Origin: Imbricaverruca yamaguchii
Lineage: Eukaryota > Arthropoda > Thecostraca > Neoverrucidae
Length of the DNA: 64,000 nt
Direction of reading: 5' to 3'
Assembly: GCA_034440575.1 (NCBI GenBank)
Contig: JAOTOL010001598.1
Coordinates: 732,501-796,500 of the forward strand
Shown here one piece after another: positions 35,744 through 47,062 of the stretch. The stretch's first letter is position 1; every line of letters starts with the position of its first letter. Under the pieces are notes generated by a model. That model was not told the DNA's origin, ran no database searches, and saw only the letters and a program-made list of their open reading frames with translations. Both the position numbers and the translations under genes were made by a program.

Positions 35744-36558
35744 CCCGCACCGTCTTTCCGGTCAAATCCTCACACCCCGTTCCGGTGGGGGAATAGTAAC
35801 CACGTCTAAAATCCAAGCTAAGCGTCGCACGAAAACGAAAGAGGTGTCATCGGAAAGTGCTTGATGAGTAGGGTCCGAATCCAACCCCCAAACCAAATGT
35901 CTCCCAAAAGTGGCGTCACTAGGGGGGCTAGATTTTCACGACTTTTCACGACTTACATTATGTTTTTGGCTCTGTGGAGTTCATTTTGTGGATATATGAA
36001 ACAAAATTGTTTCAAATAAGAAAAAGGCAGCGAAATCGACCAGGACCATACAATTTGTCGCCCCGCAATTTATTTTTCCATTTAAAAATTTTGAGTTTTC
36101 AAGTTTTCTTTAATTTTCCTTTTCCAATGGGTAGAACAGAACGAGAAACGTTGTTGGAAGTCAACTTGCCTCAATCAAAAATGCTTACTTTAGCCAGAAT
36201 CTTCGGTTTGAACTGCAATTGGCAAACATGCAAAATTTATATGTATTCAAAAAACGGAAAAAAAATTCCTCTCGTACAATTTATTGCATCCCTAAAGATA
36301 AATAAATGCTAAAAGTTTCATTAAAATATCTGTATCTGTTAAAGCGTGACGACTGGTTTAACTTTTTTGGAGGTGACCTCACTTGACCTTGATTAACTCG
36401 TTGACCCCAGATTACCTGACTTCAAAATTTTGAAACGGCATGCCAAATTGATGTGGAAAAAGGTATGCCAAATTTTGGCGTCCTGCTGCGCGCAGTTCGT
36501 CCGCTATCCGCGAAAAACCTGAGGGGTGCGGTTGAAGACCCCCCGGAGACGGGACGGG
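35744..36558. mobile_element. TTAA-flanked MITE (piggyBac-type), copy 2
   Basis: This 815-bp element starts CCCGCACCGTCTTTCC, and its complement at the other end starts CCCGTCCCGTCTCCGG. Intact TTAA duplications flank it (35740-35743 and 36559-36562). TTAA targets and CCC-initial termini are the hallmark of the piggyBac superfamily. It is similar along its length to copy 1. The internal inverted repeat of copy 1 is partly deleted here (about 36296-36332). It encodes nothing, so any mobility depended on a transposase elsewhere. Confidence 0.92.
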
Positions 36559-36562
36559 TTAA

Positions 36563-37450
36563 CGAGACTTTAGCAACGGGCACGGGCGGCAGTGGGACAA
36601 TTCTTTACAATTCCTTGTTTGAATGGCCGTCCACCGACGTAAGCCCATGGCCTCGTTCAGAGCAGAGTTACGGCTCGCCCCCGTCGACAATTCCTCAACG
36701 ACTCCTGATCGCGGGCGTCTCTGTACATCACTAGCCGGCGGCCGTACCACACGACTCGCCACATTCGGCGGAAGGCACGAAGGGCCGTCGGCCGGCGCGA
36801 AAGCCAGCCGACTGTCCCTCGTAGCCATGACTTGGCTGTTTAATTTAAGCTTCTGCTAGATGCTGACTTCCCTACAAATGTTGAATTGTCGGAATACGTA
36901 TCCAAATGCCCGGGCGATACCAACTTGGAGTATCTGCTGTAGAGCGACGTGGTGGAGGGAAAGCATCATCCATCACACATGTTCCTTTAGCTGTGCACAA
37001 CAGTGACACAATATCTGCTCATTTTTGTCGTATCCTTTGCCCTTTCCCTCTTCCCTTGTTTTATTTGTTTCGTCTTTTTCATATTTAATATCGCGTACGT
37101 TTGTGTCGCTCGGCATCCAAAGAAGAGGTCGCTGTTCATGTGTGCTGAGCTCGTTGTGCATGCGAACTATTTGTGGTATGATAGGAGCTGGTACGAAGCG
37201 CAATACTTTACAAGACGGATTTTGCATTGGTAGTGTAATGCTGTGTTGTGCGCTGTCTTGTGCATTGTTAAGTATGCCGAATAAATCGCATGCATTTGTG
37301 CGGCGTATGTTTGCTGTGAATCTTGCGGCTACACACTAAGCGGTCCAACAGGCGCCGGCCGCGGCCCGCAGTTAGGTCACATGCCCTCCGGCTATAGTCA
37401 GCTGCGGCCGCACGTTGTACGTGGAGGCGCTTTCAGGCGCGCACCGCACC
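36563..37450. other. Unassigned sequence
   Basis: A T/C-rich patch (about 37020-37090) and no recognised gene. Confidence 0.3.
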
Positions 37451-37644
37451 GACAGCCAGTCACTGCAGTGTTGATACTGTTGTGTCTAGCAGCCAGTCAC
37501 TGCAATGTTGATGCTGTTTTGCGTCTGGCAGCCAGTCACAGCAATGTTGATATTGTGTTGCATCTGGCAGCCAGTCACTGCAATGTTCATGCTGGGTTGT
37601 GTCAGGCAGCCAGTCACTGCAATGTTGATGCTGTGACTGTCTAG
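37451..37644. repeat. 39-bp minisatellite, five units
   Basis: Five near-identical units of 39 bp start GCAGCCAGTCACTGCAATG. Confidence 0.95.
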
Positions 37645-37985
37645 CAGACAGACTCGCAGCATGACCCGCGGCGGTGTTGTACGAGTTGTTGTGTTGTGTC
37701 TGGCAGATGGACTCGCGGCATGACCCGCGGCAGTGTTGTACGAGTTGTTGTGTTCTGTCTGGCAGATGGACTCGCAGCATGACCCGCGGCGGTGTTGTAC
37801 GAGTTGTTGTGTTGTGTCTGGCAGATGGACTCGCAGCATGACCCGCGGCGGTGCTGTACGAGTTGTTGTGTTGTGTCTGGCAGATGGACTCGCAGCATGA
37901 CCCGCGGCGGTGTTGTACGAGTTGTTGTATTGTGTCTGGCAGATGGACTCGCGGCATGACCCTCGGCGGAACTATACGGGTTGTT
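37645..37985. repeat. 59-bp minisatellite, about six units
   Basis: Units of 59 bp start GCAGATGGACTCGCAGCATG and contain TTGTACGAGTTGTTGTG. The array directly follows the 39-bp array, and both units start with GCAG.C and end in TGTCTG. The two arrays may therefore share an origin. Confidence 0.95.
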
Positions 37986-38607
37986 GATGTAGGTGGCGGT
38001 GCGTGACAACTGACAAGAGTATATTTAGGTTGGTGATGTGCAATGTGTATACTAGCAGGTGTTGGTTTGCCTCATGCGTCTGTTACCACACGTTGTAACG
38101 TGCCGAATGCGTTTTACAGGGTACTGTGTGCTATCCGAGGTGCAATGCCATCTGTAGAGTGTAATTTTGGCCGACATTATCCGTAAGGATTAAACTCCGG
38201 CCAATAATGAATTGGAGGTGACCGGGAACGCAGCTTTCCATTATGCCAGTAGTAGGAGAAATGCCAGGCCCAATCCTGACTTGAAATGACCGAATTAGAA
38301 GATGGAAATAAAGATGCTGTTCTCATTGTCCATGCAAGTACATCTAACGTGTGCAGGTGATGCAAAAGTGTTACTTTGTTGGGAGTGTCGTGTTCGTGTG
38401 TTCTCGGTCCAGGAAGACGGCGGCCATGAAAAGTTTTCGGGTTGTCGCTGTCTGGATGTCAGTGGTCAGGGTAGTGACCTGGCCGATCCTGCTGATCAAG
38501 ACAGGATCGGTCAGGAAGAAAGCCGGATTGGAATGGGAAAACAGTTCCCGTCATTGAATAACATAGAGGGGGCGTTTTTCTACATCTGCAAAAAGTGTAT
38601 GAGAACA
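37986..38607. other. Unassigned sequence
   Basis: No recognised gene. It ends at the target-site duplication of the SINE. Confidence 0.3.
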
Positions 38608-38789
38608 GCTTGTTTGTTTATTGGTTGGTTCACGACACACTTTATGCACATTCACGGCTAATGGCGCCGCCCACACTGTTTCGCCGGTGGGCCGCGGGAT
38701 TGGGAAATGTTCTGAGTGGCGCTGGAATCGAACCCGGGACCTTTGGTACCCATAGCCCGACACCTTAATCACTCGGCCATCCCCACCCC
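38608..38789 (-). mobile_element. tRNA-derived SINE (family 1), copy B
   Basis: On the minus strand the head reads GGATGGCCGAGTGATTAAGG (A box) and GGTCCCGGGTTCGATTCC (intact B box). The same GTGTGGGCGGCGCCATT body and AATAAACAAACAA tail as copy A follow. A perfect 10-bp duplication TATGAGAACA flanks it (38598-38607 and 38790-38799). The B box is better preserved than in copy A, suggesting a younger insertion or a different subfamily. Confidence 0.93.
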
Positions 38790-39037
38790 TATGAGAACAT
38801 CTGGTGGAACTGCCAGGACGGTATGAGTCGGCTAAAGTTGAATAAGCGTTCGGTTTAGGGACGATTTTAGCATGTAGTCATAATTGAAGGTAGATGTGTG
38901 TGGTCGATACTACTCTATGGGTGCTGAGGAGAGTGTGAGCGTTTATATCCAAAAGTGTTTAAAAATATAATAGTGTATGCATGTCCATACTCTAGTGTTG
39001 CCTGTCTCTGAGATTGCTAACTGAAGTTCTGTCAGTT

Positions 39038-39980
39038 TCCCCGGTTACATGAGCATGTCAGCCGTAAACGAAAATTCCGATTCGGTCGATTCACGAAAGT
39101 TCCGATCGCTCAGCCCGTTTACAAGAGCAAAGCAGCCACCTAATCGGATTTTTGCGATTTGGCGGCTGACACAATGTGGTGAAAAGTTCCGAATATTTGG
39201 TGCATTTTTGTGCCACGTAGTTAGAGGTTGTTGGGCAGAGATATAGGTAATTTGTGAATTCGAAGGATTCACCTAGCCGATGACATGTTGTCGATGACAA
39301 CATAACCATTTCTTCTTCGTGAATCAAACGATGCATTGCTCTCAGGCCAAACTATGTTCTATAGTATAGGTGCCAGACTATGAAATGGAAAATGGTCCCC
39401 GATGGCCTTGTTCCAGACTGTACAATAGTCAAATTAACAATGTAAATCAGGTTCACTGCGCAATCCAAGAGATAAGTCAGCAAAACCCAAACGCTGTCAC
39501 AAATCCGCAAGTTGAACACTCCGCCACATCGTAAAACTCACGGTTTCGGTCACGCACTAATAACGTGACGTCTCAGCGCCGATTTCAGCTGTTACATGTC
39601 CGTTTCTTGTGTTTCATAAGTAGGCTTGCAAGTAGAATTAAAAACAATACGTTTATGTTTCATAATTACCCTAAATGTACTCAAAACTTAGCGGAGAATA
39701 GCCTCAAGAAGTGCCACGACCCTTGCAGCCGTACCGTCATTCGTTCATGATTGGCGCTAATCGGAAACTTCCACCTACCGAAGCTTAAATTTGCGTTAAA
39801 CAATTCGCATGTTTTGTCACACAAAAGTCCGTTTACAAGAGCATTATTTTCGCAAGTTTTCCTAATCGCATCGCATTCGGAAGTTTTACTGCTCATGTAA
39901 GCGGGTAACTTACCCAGTTTACATGAGCAGGACAACTTCCGAATACAATGCGATTAGGAGAACTTGCGAAAATAATGATG
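39038..39980. repeat. Cluster of MITE-like inverted termini (GTTTACAWGAGCA)
   Basis: The motif GTTTACATGAGCA / GTTTACAAGAGCA, or a close variant, occurs at about 39042, 39117, 39830 and 39920, and inverted at about 39890. The arms at 39841-39903 and 39918-39977 form a long near-perfect palindrome around a central spacer of about 14 bp. They share TTTTCGCAAGTT, CTAATCGCAT and GGAAGTT in opposite order. The set looks like two or more small inverted-repeat elements or solitary ends. No coding capacity. Confidence 0.7.
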
Positions 39981-40905
39981 TAATGTCGTGAAGACGTGGG
40001 AAGGCGTGTGTGCTTAATTGGAAGTGGTATATTGAGTGGAAGTGTTGGTGACCTAAGGGGATAGGTTATTATCAAACATGTTTGCGATGGCGCGATATAT
40101 GTGATGACGTTACAGTGCGTTAGTATGCTGGCTTTACGTGGTTTGTTTTGTCCATGCCGAAGTGTTCACAAGAGTGTCAGACATTCGCGATGAGCGGGAA
40201 ATGTATCAAACCGACTGCTAAATTTATTGCAGGAAGTTTTTTTTTTCTCGCGTGTTTGATGGTGTGTCGGCAGAGTGCGTTGTGCCATCTGTATGCGGAG
40301 GGCGTCTATGGTGTGCGGTGTCCAACCGGTCTCCGTGCGCTGCGCACACCTGCAAGCGTGCAGTATGCACGGGTGCACACAGATCTTCCTCGCAAGCTGA
40401 TCGTCGGCTACGCGTCGGGTGAGGCGTGCACACGCTTAAAAAACAATGCAGTTAGATGATAGCACTTCCAGGAACGCTTGTTTGGCCACCGTGACTCGAT
40501 GCGAGTTTCGCACGTTTCAGTGTCGGCGGTCTAACTCTCGATGAGTTGCTGGACCGCCCGTGCCAGGGCACAATGTGCTCGATACACGCCGGTAGGTGAA
40601 CGCAGTGACGTATTGATAAACGAGCCATGAGCAAGCAAGGCAGACATAGGCGTAAATTTGACGAGGTGCCTAACATTTTTGCTAATATGGAAATGTCAGC
40701 GTTTTATTGGGGAATGGGATGAGGTCGAACAGTGGACCATTGGTGCTAGAAATGCAGCTCCAGTCGAAGTGTGTTCCACCAGCTCTTACCACTGCCGTTT
40801 GACATGCCGCTGCCATTGCAGGGACATGCTAAATGTTGACACCGATATTCTTTCTATCATCCGATCACTGACACGTAGGCCCCAGCGGGGAATGCAGCCG
40901 ATCTG
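39981..40905. other. Unassigned sequence
   Basis: No recognised gene. Confidence 0.3.
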
Positions 40906-41260
40906 GAATTGGACTTGCCGGCGGTTTTTTCTCGCGCCAGCCGAGTCGATCCGGCACGTCGTTAGACCGTAAGTCGCTCCGATCGGTGTGATTAATGCCG
41001 AATTTGTTTACACCGTCCCGACGGCGGAGGAAATGAAACGGAGATGGCGCGCCAAAATCGGCGCGCCGGCAATCAGCCGGCGGCGCGGCGGGGCGGCGTT
41101 TATCTCGGGCGGCGCCGCTGGCGGGCGCACCATCAGAGAACCACGGTCGGGCCGCGCCGGCCGGCAGGGCGTGAGTCCCGAACCGCCGCTCCACTGGTAC
41201 AACAGGGCGTGCCCGCTGAGCAACGTCCTGCACGTGAGCCGTTCAGGTGGAAAATAGCAC
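40906..41260. other. GC-rich island
   Basis: CpG-rich sequence with GGCGCGCC and GCCGGCGG motifs, open in several frames on both strands without a recognised domain. It resembles the islands at 10441-10960 and 52400-52600 in composition. Confidence 0.4.
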
Positions 41261-41628
41261 CCTCAGAACGTTGTTTAGACCTTCTGCCGACAGAGGTATG
41301 ACTTCCTGAATTGCCCGGCACTAAACTTTACAGCATACAACTGTGTTGTCCGCGTCCGTTCTGATGCCACGATACTCGATTCCTGGCATCTGTGCCATCG
41401 CCAGTGTGCCGGTCGCTGTGTGCTCATCTGTAATATTATTTGCCTACACTTTCGCCATCAATTTGCCCAGCTGCTTCGACGTCATCAGGGGGCTGAACGT
41501 CTTGGCTTGCTGCCCTCCACTCGACGGAACATGAATGCCAGGAGTTGAGCATGTGTTTGCTGTCATCGATGGTGTTTGTGTGCTAAAAACGAACTATGCA
41601 TTATGTCAGGAACATATATGAGCATGTG
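41261..41628. other. Unassigned sequence
   Basis: Nothing recognised. Confidence 0.3.
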
Positions 41629-41629
41629 C

Positions 41630-41704
<75 letters not shown>

Positions 41705-41720
41705 ATGTGTGTGTGTGCAT
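41629..41720. repeat. (TA)n then (GT)n microsatellite
   Basis: An interrupted TA tract passes directly into GTGTGTGT with a TATGTGTG interruption. Confidence 0.95.
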
Positions 41721-43068
41721 ATTTACTGGCGTACTTGAGTCCGGATTATCAAGTACCAATGCTCGGATAAGGTTCCCATCAGCCCTCCCCCCTCCACCCA
41801 TGCACCGCCGGCCACAAAACAAATTCTTGGTTTTGACGGACGGTCAAGGTCAAAGCTACCGAACTTTGAAAAATGTGTCTGTTATTCATGTCAAGCTAAT
41901 CTAAAACAATCTCCAAAACGCACCTTGTTCACTAGTTAGTGAAAGGAATTCTTGAAGGGAAGGCAGCTTTTGCTCCCACCATGGTCCAGTTTAAGCCAGT
42001 TATATCGTGACAATACCTTCAACACAGTGGCAAACAACCACAGCCTCATTTTAGTGCTCTCCCTTTCTTGTGATCTCATGTTTTCTGTAATGTACCCTAC
42101 ATTCCAATGGACCCCGTGCTTCTTCACTCAGTAGCTTCGACAGAGTGAATTAAATGTAGCCTTGGTAATTCAACGAGAACAATCAGTTATTTGAAAGGCG
42201 ATCAGTCAACCATGACATGTGAGGAGTCACGTTTATCCTCGGAATCAACTAATTAAAATCCAACGATGAGCAAAGAGGCGTTCAAGGTTCAACATGAAGT
42301 TTAAATCACACATTGACTCGAGAAATGGTGACATATTCAGTGCATAGACGTAATACGCGTAGTAACTGTATGTGCGCTCCGCAAGGCGTGCAGCCCATGT
42401 CACATACATGCACGTGACTGCGCCGTGCATAATTGTGCAGGGCATTGCATGACTGTCGTCATAGGCGAATTAAACGCAGCTCCAAGTCAGCTCTAACCGC
42501 TCTACCACATCCAAATGAGTCGGCTGGAAAAACGGATTCACACCGGAGCTGGCATTCGATGCTTTGTCTGAGATATTTCCACTGCTGTCAAATTAATCTC
42601 GCCGCCCACACGTGCCCGGGAAGCCAAACGGGAAATGTCGCACCGCGCGCCGAGCGCCACGGTAAGCCTTTCCCAGCGCGCGTCGGAACCGGTCGACTAG
42701 CCATTCTTGGTGCTGATATATTGACAGTGCAGCATGCAGCCACACTCAGCTGCCTATGATGGGCTGCCGAATATCAGGCCACGGGTTTGGCTGGCGGGGA
42801 GCACACCGAGGGCCTATCGAATCCCTGCAACGTATTGTCATCGCAGACGCGCTGGCGACTGAGCGGTGACGTTGGCCCCCTCTCCACTAGTCAAGGGCGT
42901 CAAACATCAGCCGTGACCTCCGCGGCTAAAATCGGCCTCTGCGATGTAATATTTACACGCCTGGATGCCCTTGTCTGATCGTGTGTGGCATGCCAATTGC
43001 CGATCCGATGTGGTTGGAGTCTCGCGTTGCACTGAGACAACGAGGCCTGTCTGGTCTGGTGCTGCCGA
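41721..43068. other. Unassigned sequence
   Basis: No recognised gene, RNA or repeat. Confidence 0.3.
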
Positions 43069-43098
43069 GTGTGACGTCAGCGAGAGCTGACGTCACAC
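43069..43098. promoter_or_regulatory. Inverted pair of CRE-like TGACGTCA sites
   Basis: A perfect 13-bp inverted repeat (GTGTGACGTCAGC and its complement) with a 4-nt GAGA loop carries the CREB/ATF consensus TGACGTCA in each arm. A regulatory role is inference, since no gene was recognised nearby. Confidence 0.35.
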
Positions 43099-44560
43099 CC
43101 TTGTGGGCGGCGAAACAAGCGGCAGATGAGGTTCTGCGTGTGAAGAGTGACAATAACCAAATTGGATGGGACTGGACAGAAGCTTAGACACCGGGTAGCT
43201 GATTGCTTCCAGGCTCGCCGGCCGGCTGGAGCGAGATCAGCTTGGTCTTCTGCTACGTGCCGCCGCCGTTGTGGTCGCCCTGAGAACACCAAGCAAAGCT
43301 GAAGTAACTTTTGTTTTCCTTGCATCAGGCGGTGGCAGATAATTCCACTCACGCCGAGTGACGTGCTGTTCGATACATTCATGCGCACACGCATGCCAAT
43401 CGTCGCTTGCATTTATTTGAAGTGGCTCGTACGAAACAACGATGAATTGCGCTCTTCCAATGCTGATATTGCCTATCCAATATCTTAATACTCAATATCA
43501 ATATCTTATATACTACAATAATCAATCAATCAATCAATACTACAATATCTTAATACCAATATACTCGGGTGTGCTCTTTCAACGTTAAATTGTGCCCATT
43601 CAATCTCGCCCAAAGTGGGGGGACACATTCAGAGCGTTCCTGCCGCCGACCCTCTCACTCAACACTTCCTTCCGTGAATTCAGCGCACGTGCACGTTGCA
43701 TGCGCACGTGCACATTGCAGCGTCGTGATCGGTTTTCGATCGATAGAACTGAACCTGGCATGTCCCGACGGTCGCCACCCGCGTCACCACACCGCACCTC
43801 GCCCCGCCGGGCTCGCTCGTGGCGGGTCAAGGTCAAGTGCTCAGGCGGCGACCAATGCGCCAGTTTGACTGCCCTCTCTGACGTCACATGAGCCCGGACG
43901 TCTACCCACTGACCTAGAAGGATGCGAGTCACCACTACTGCTGTCCTTGTGAAGGAAGTTATCACGGCGACTCTGCGATCTGTTGAGCTTCGACCACGTG
44001 CAACAAAAATAGTTGCAGACAGGGCACAGCTCGTCAAGGTCTCGTCTACCAAGAGCCACCCTGTCCACCGACCTGACAGAAGCTCACATGGTAAAGGTGG
44101 CAACACCACGAGTGGACATGGGATCGAACCCCGAGCCCGTCCAGCGCAGATGAGCTTGCTGCAAGGCAGTAGACAGGAACCGGTCACCGGTCAACGCCTG
44201 AGCTGAACGGCTTTAAAAAGGTCACGAATAGGAAAATATGATGAACTTACATAATGAATGTGAGCTTATTTTATGACATGTTTGTTTTTGCCATGGAAAC
44301 ATTAGCTGACTTGTATAATAACATTTTTTTGTTTATGCTTCGTTTTTTTCGTTTTTATGCTTCACTGCTATGCTGCTAATGAAGCGGAATAGCGTAGCTT
44401 TTAAAGCCTGTTCTACTATCTCACACTTTGCATCCAAAGATGGTGGAACCGTAGGAAAACTGGGGTGGAGGATACTTCACCATCCTTTGTTGAAAGCAAA
44501 CAATGGCATCAAGGATATCGCGTTGACTTAATTATTAGGCTTCACACGTCTCCTGAGCTC
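43099..44560. other. Unassigned sequence with AT-rich simple repeats
   Basis: (AATC)n and CAATATCTTA repeats lie at about 43470-43560. A B-box-like GGTTCGATCCC occurs on the minus strand near 44130 but lacks a tRNA fold. No gene was recognised. Confidence 0.35.
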
Positions 44561-44564
44561 TGCC

Positions 44565-44725
44565 TTAGATGCTGCCTCAGATGCCGTTCAGTGTGACCTA
44601 TGTACGCCGCCACCCTTGATCGGATGACCAGGAGTAGCCATGAGCAGCCAGGAGTAGCCATGTACGCCGCCACCCTTAATGGGATGACCAGACGTAGTCA
44701 TGAGCAGTCATGATTCATGTACGCT
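44565..44725. repeat. Short tandem repeats around ATGTACGCCGCCACCCTT
   Basis: Two copies of TACGCCGCCACCCTT followed by GGATGACCAG, plus copies of AGTAGCCATGAGCAG and AGTCATGAGCAG, spaced irregularly. Confidence 0.65.
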
Positions 44726-44997
44726 GCCCGGTTGAAGCCAGACATAGATGGGCATATAAGAGCACGTTAATGTTAAATTGAGTCGAAGCGACATTCTGGT
44801 CGTGAAATTGAAATCGTCTGAACTTGGACTACGAACTGAGCTGAATCGTTGTTTTATTCACAAGCCCTGTGGGTATCTGTCAGTGAATCGCAGTCCCCAC
44901 AATCCCGCAGTGAGGTAGGAGCATGGAGAGGACGGAGCTGTAGGGCGGTGGAGCGCTCTCTTATCAACGACGGGATAAGCGTCATCCGCTCACGATT

Positions 44998-45440
44998 TCT
45001 CCACAACTCTAGAGTGCGTCGTTGCAAGGTGGTCGGTGGGTGACCTCAAACCCGTAGAGGTCGAGCCGGACTGCCACGACTCTAGGGTGCGCCATTACAA
45101 GGTGGTCGGCTAAAATCGTGGAGGTCGAACCGGACTGACACGATTCTGGTGTGAGTCATTGGTCGTGGTACTGGCTTTACGACACATCGACCGTTGAATC
45201 ATGTAGCGTCGCTAATTTCTCACGCCGATCGGTCGTGGGCGAAGAGTAGCGACAGGTGAGTCTCGAACCCACAATCTTTCGATTGTGAGACGGGCAACCT
45301 ACCCTTAGACTACTCGTCCCCATGAGAGTCACTGCAAAGTGGTCGGTCAAACCCGTAGAGGTCGAGACGGACTGCCACGATTCTAGCGTGAGTCATTGCA
45401 AGATGGTTGGTGAAAACATTAGAGGTCGAGCCGGATCGGG
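44998..45440. repeat. ~65-bp degenerate tandem repeat, interrupted by a SINE
   Basis: Four to five units carry TTGCAAGGTGGTCGG, CCCGTAGAGGTCGAGCCGG and ACTGCCACGATTCTAG phrases. The third unit is split by the tRNA-like element at 45162-45325, after which the unit resumes. Confidence 0.75.
45162..45325 (-). mobile_element. tRNA-like SINE (family 2) inserted in a tandem repeat
   Basis: On the minus strand the head reads GGGGACGAGTAGTCTAAGGG (A-box-like) and GATTGTGGGTTCGAGACTC (B box with a foldable T arm). An unrelated body of about 90 bp follows. GAGTCATTG (45153-45161) and GAGTCACTG (45326-45334) flank it as a 9-bp duplication with one mismatch. The anticodon arm does not fold properly, so it is not a functional tRNA gene. 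It differs from SINE family 1 in head, body and tail. Confidence 0.65.
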
Positions 45441-46555
45441 CTTGATGACACGTGATATGTTTCGTATGCGCATGGGAGCGAACTCGCTTTGGCGTCACCT
45501 GCCCTCGTAACAACTGACATTTTAAGAACTGAGATCGTGGCAACTGAGATTGCTCCTTGTAGCAACTTGGTACCTGGGACTGTTGGATGTCAGGTGAATT
45601 TGATCTTGTTATCATATAACCTGTGAATCTTGTTATCTTACTAGTCTTGACAATGACCTGTGGTGAAACATCGAAGATTTGATTTAACCGTGTGAAGGTA
45701 TAATATATATATGATAATGCTAGATATACACACATATAAATTGAAATGAAGTAAACATCTGAGGCAAGTCCTGAATGATTTTGGTAGTATAATATACCTA
45801 AGCCTTGTCGTACTTTTAATAATCAGGTTTTGCTTTAATCTATCTGGAAACGAGCATGGCTTGAGATGATGACAATTCAAATGAACCGAAAAGAAACAAA
45901 CCTTCGCTTCATAAAATGAGTACCTAGTGGGACTTACGCCTAGGTCCGCTACTACGTGCAAGTTAAGAAAAACATCCCGAGTAAGCACCGCATGCGTAAG
46001 TTCTCTCTTAAGCACAAAAATCAACCGGAGTTCTCAACCCTAGTTTCCATTGGTATATGGGTGTTAGTCCCATTTATCCAATCCAGCGGTAATTCTAACG
46101 CTACACTGTTTCCTTCGAAGTACTGCCAATATTCGAAAAGACATCCGAATCTGGACTTGCGGTGCATACGTGACACTACAGAGATCAGGATCAACAGGGA
46201 GCCCCCAGTGTGTGGGCGGTGTCCGAAGTGGAGGGGGGGGGGGGGTAGGCGACGGCCGCGGCGCGCCTGTCCGTGTTGGCCGGTGTTTCACACGCGACGC
46301 CGGCCCGGTCCAATTTCGGACTAATAACGCTGACTATTATTCTCCGAAGTCGGCGGCAGACGGATCGGACATGAACCGTCAGAATGTCAAACAGCCCGAG
46401 GCGATGAAATCCAGCCGGAGGCGATCAGAGTGGGTGGTGGCCGTGATACCGCTCCGCTCAGCGTGGATCAGAGATGCGCCGTCAGAATGTCGAGCGGCCT
46501 GAGCCGATGGATCCATTCTGAGGCGATCAGTGTGGGGTGTGACCGTGCCGCCGCC
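45441..46555. other. Unassigned sequence
   Basis: A G run lies at 46232-46245 followed by a GC-rich patch. No recognised gene. Confidence 0.3.
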
Positions 46556-47062
46556 CCGGTTAGAGTGGGTGTGGCCGTGTTTGCCGTTCCGTTCAGAGTG
46601 AGGTGTGGCCGTGTTTCTGCTCAGTTCAGAGTGAGACGTGGGGTGTGACCGTGTTGCCGTTCCGTTCAGAGTGAGACGTGGCCGTGTTTCTGCTCAGTTC
46701 AGAGTGAGACGTAGCCGTGTTTCCGTTCCGTTCAGAGTGAGGTGTGGCCGTGTTTCCGCTCCGTTCAGAGTGAGACGTGGCCGTGTTTCTGCTCAGTTCA
46801 GCTCCGTTCAGAGTGAGACGGGTGTTCCGTAGTGAGACGTGGCCGTGTTTCCGTTCCGTTCAGAGTGAGGCGTGGCCGTGTTTCCGTTCCGTTCAGAGTG
46901 AGACGTGGCCGTGCTTCCGCTTAGGGCCTGTTTCCGTTCCGTTCAGAGTGAGACGTGGCCGTGTTTCAGTTCCGTTAAAAGTTACGGTTCCGTTCAGAGT
47001 GAGACGTGGCCGTGTTTCCGTTCCGTTCAGAGTAAGGCGGCGCCGTGTTTCCGTTCCGTTCA
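46556..47062. repeat. 33-bp minisatellite, about 15 units
   Basis: Units of 33 bp contain CCGTTCAGAGTGAGACGTGG and CCGTGTTTCC, with some truncated units (GCTCAGTTCAG, GGGTGTTCCG). The 11-codon period keeps frames open on both strands as Val/Arg/Phe- or Asn/Gly/Thr/Glu-rich repeats. Confidence 0.95.

Noticed and set aside
36623..36859. Ribosomal RNA fragment
   Set aside because: A GC-rich phrase looked rRNA-like at first, but no conserved 18S or 28S core sequence could be matched on either strand.
37451..37985. CRISPR array
   Set aside because: The units are full tandem repeats with no variable spacers.
40865..41301. GC-rich open frames as a gene
   Set aside because: Same compositional reason; no domain or splice support.
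44100..44206. tRNA-like sequence with a B box on the minus strand
   Set aside because: No matching A box or cloverleaf at the right spacing.
45250..45320. Functional tRNA gene on the minus strand
   Set aside because: The T arm folds but the anticodon arm and acceptor do not pair properly; target-site duplications point to a SINE.
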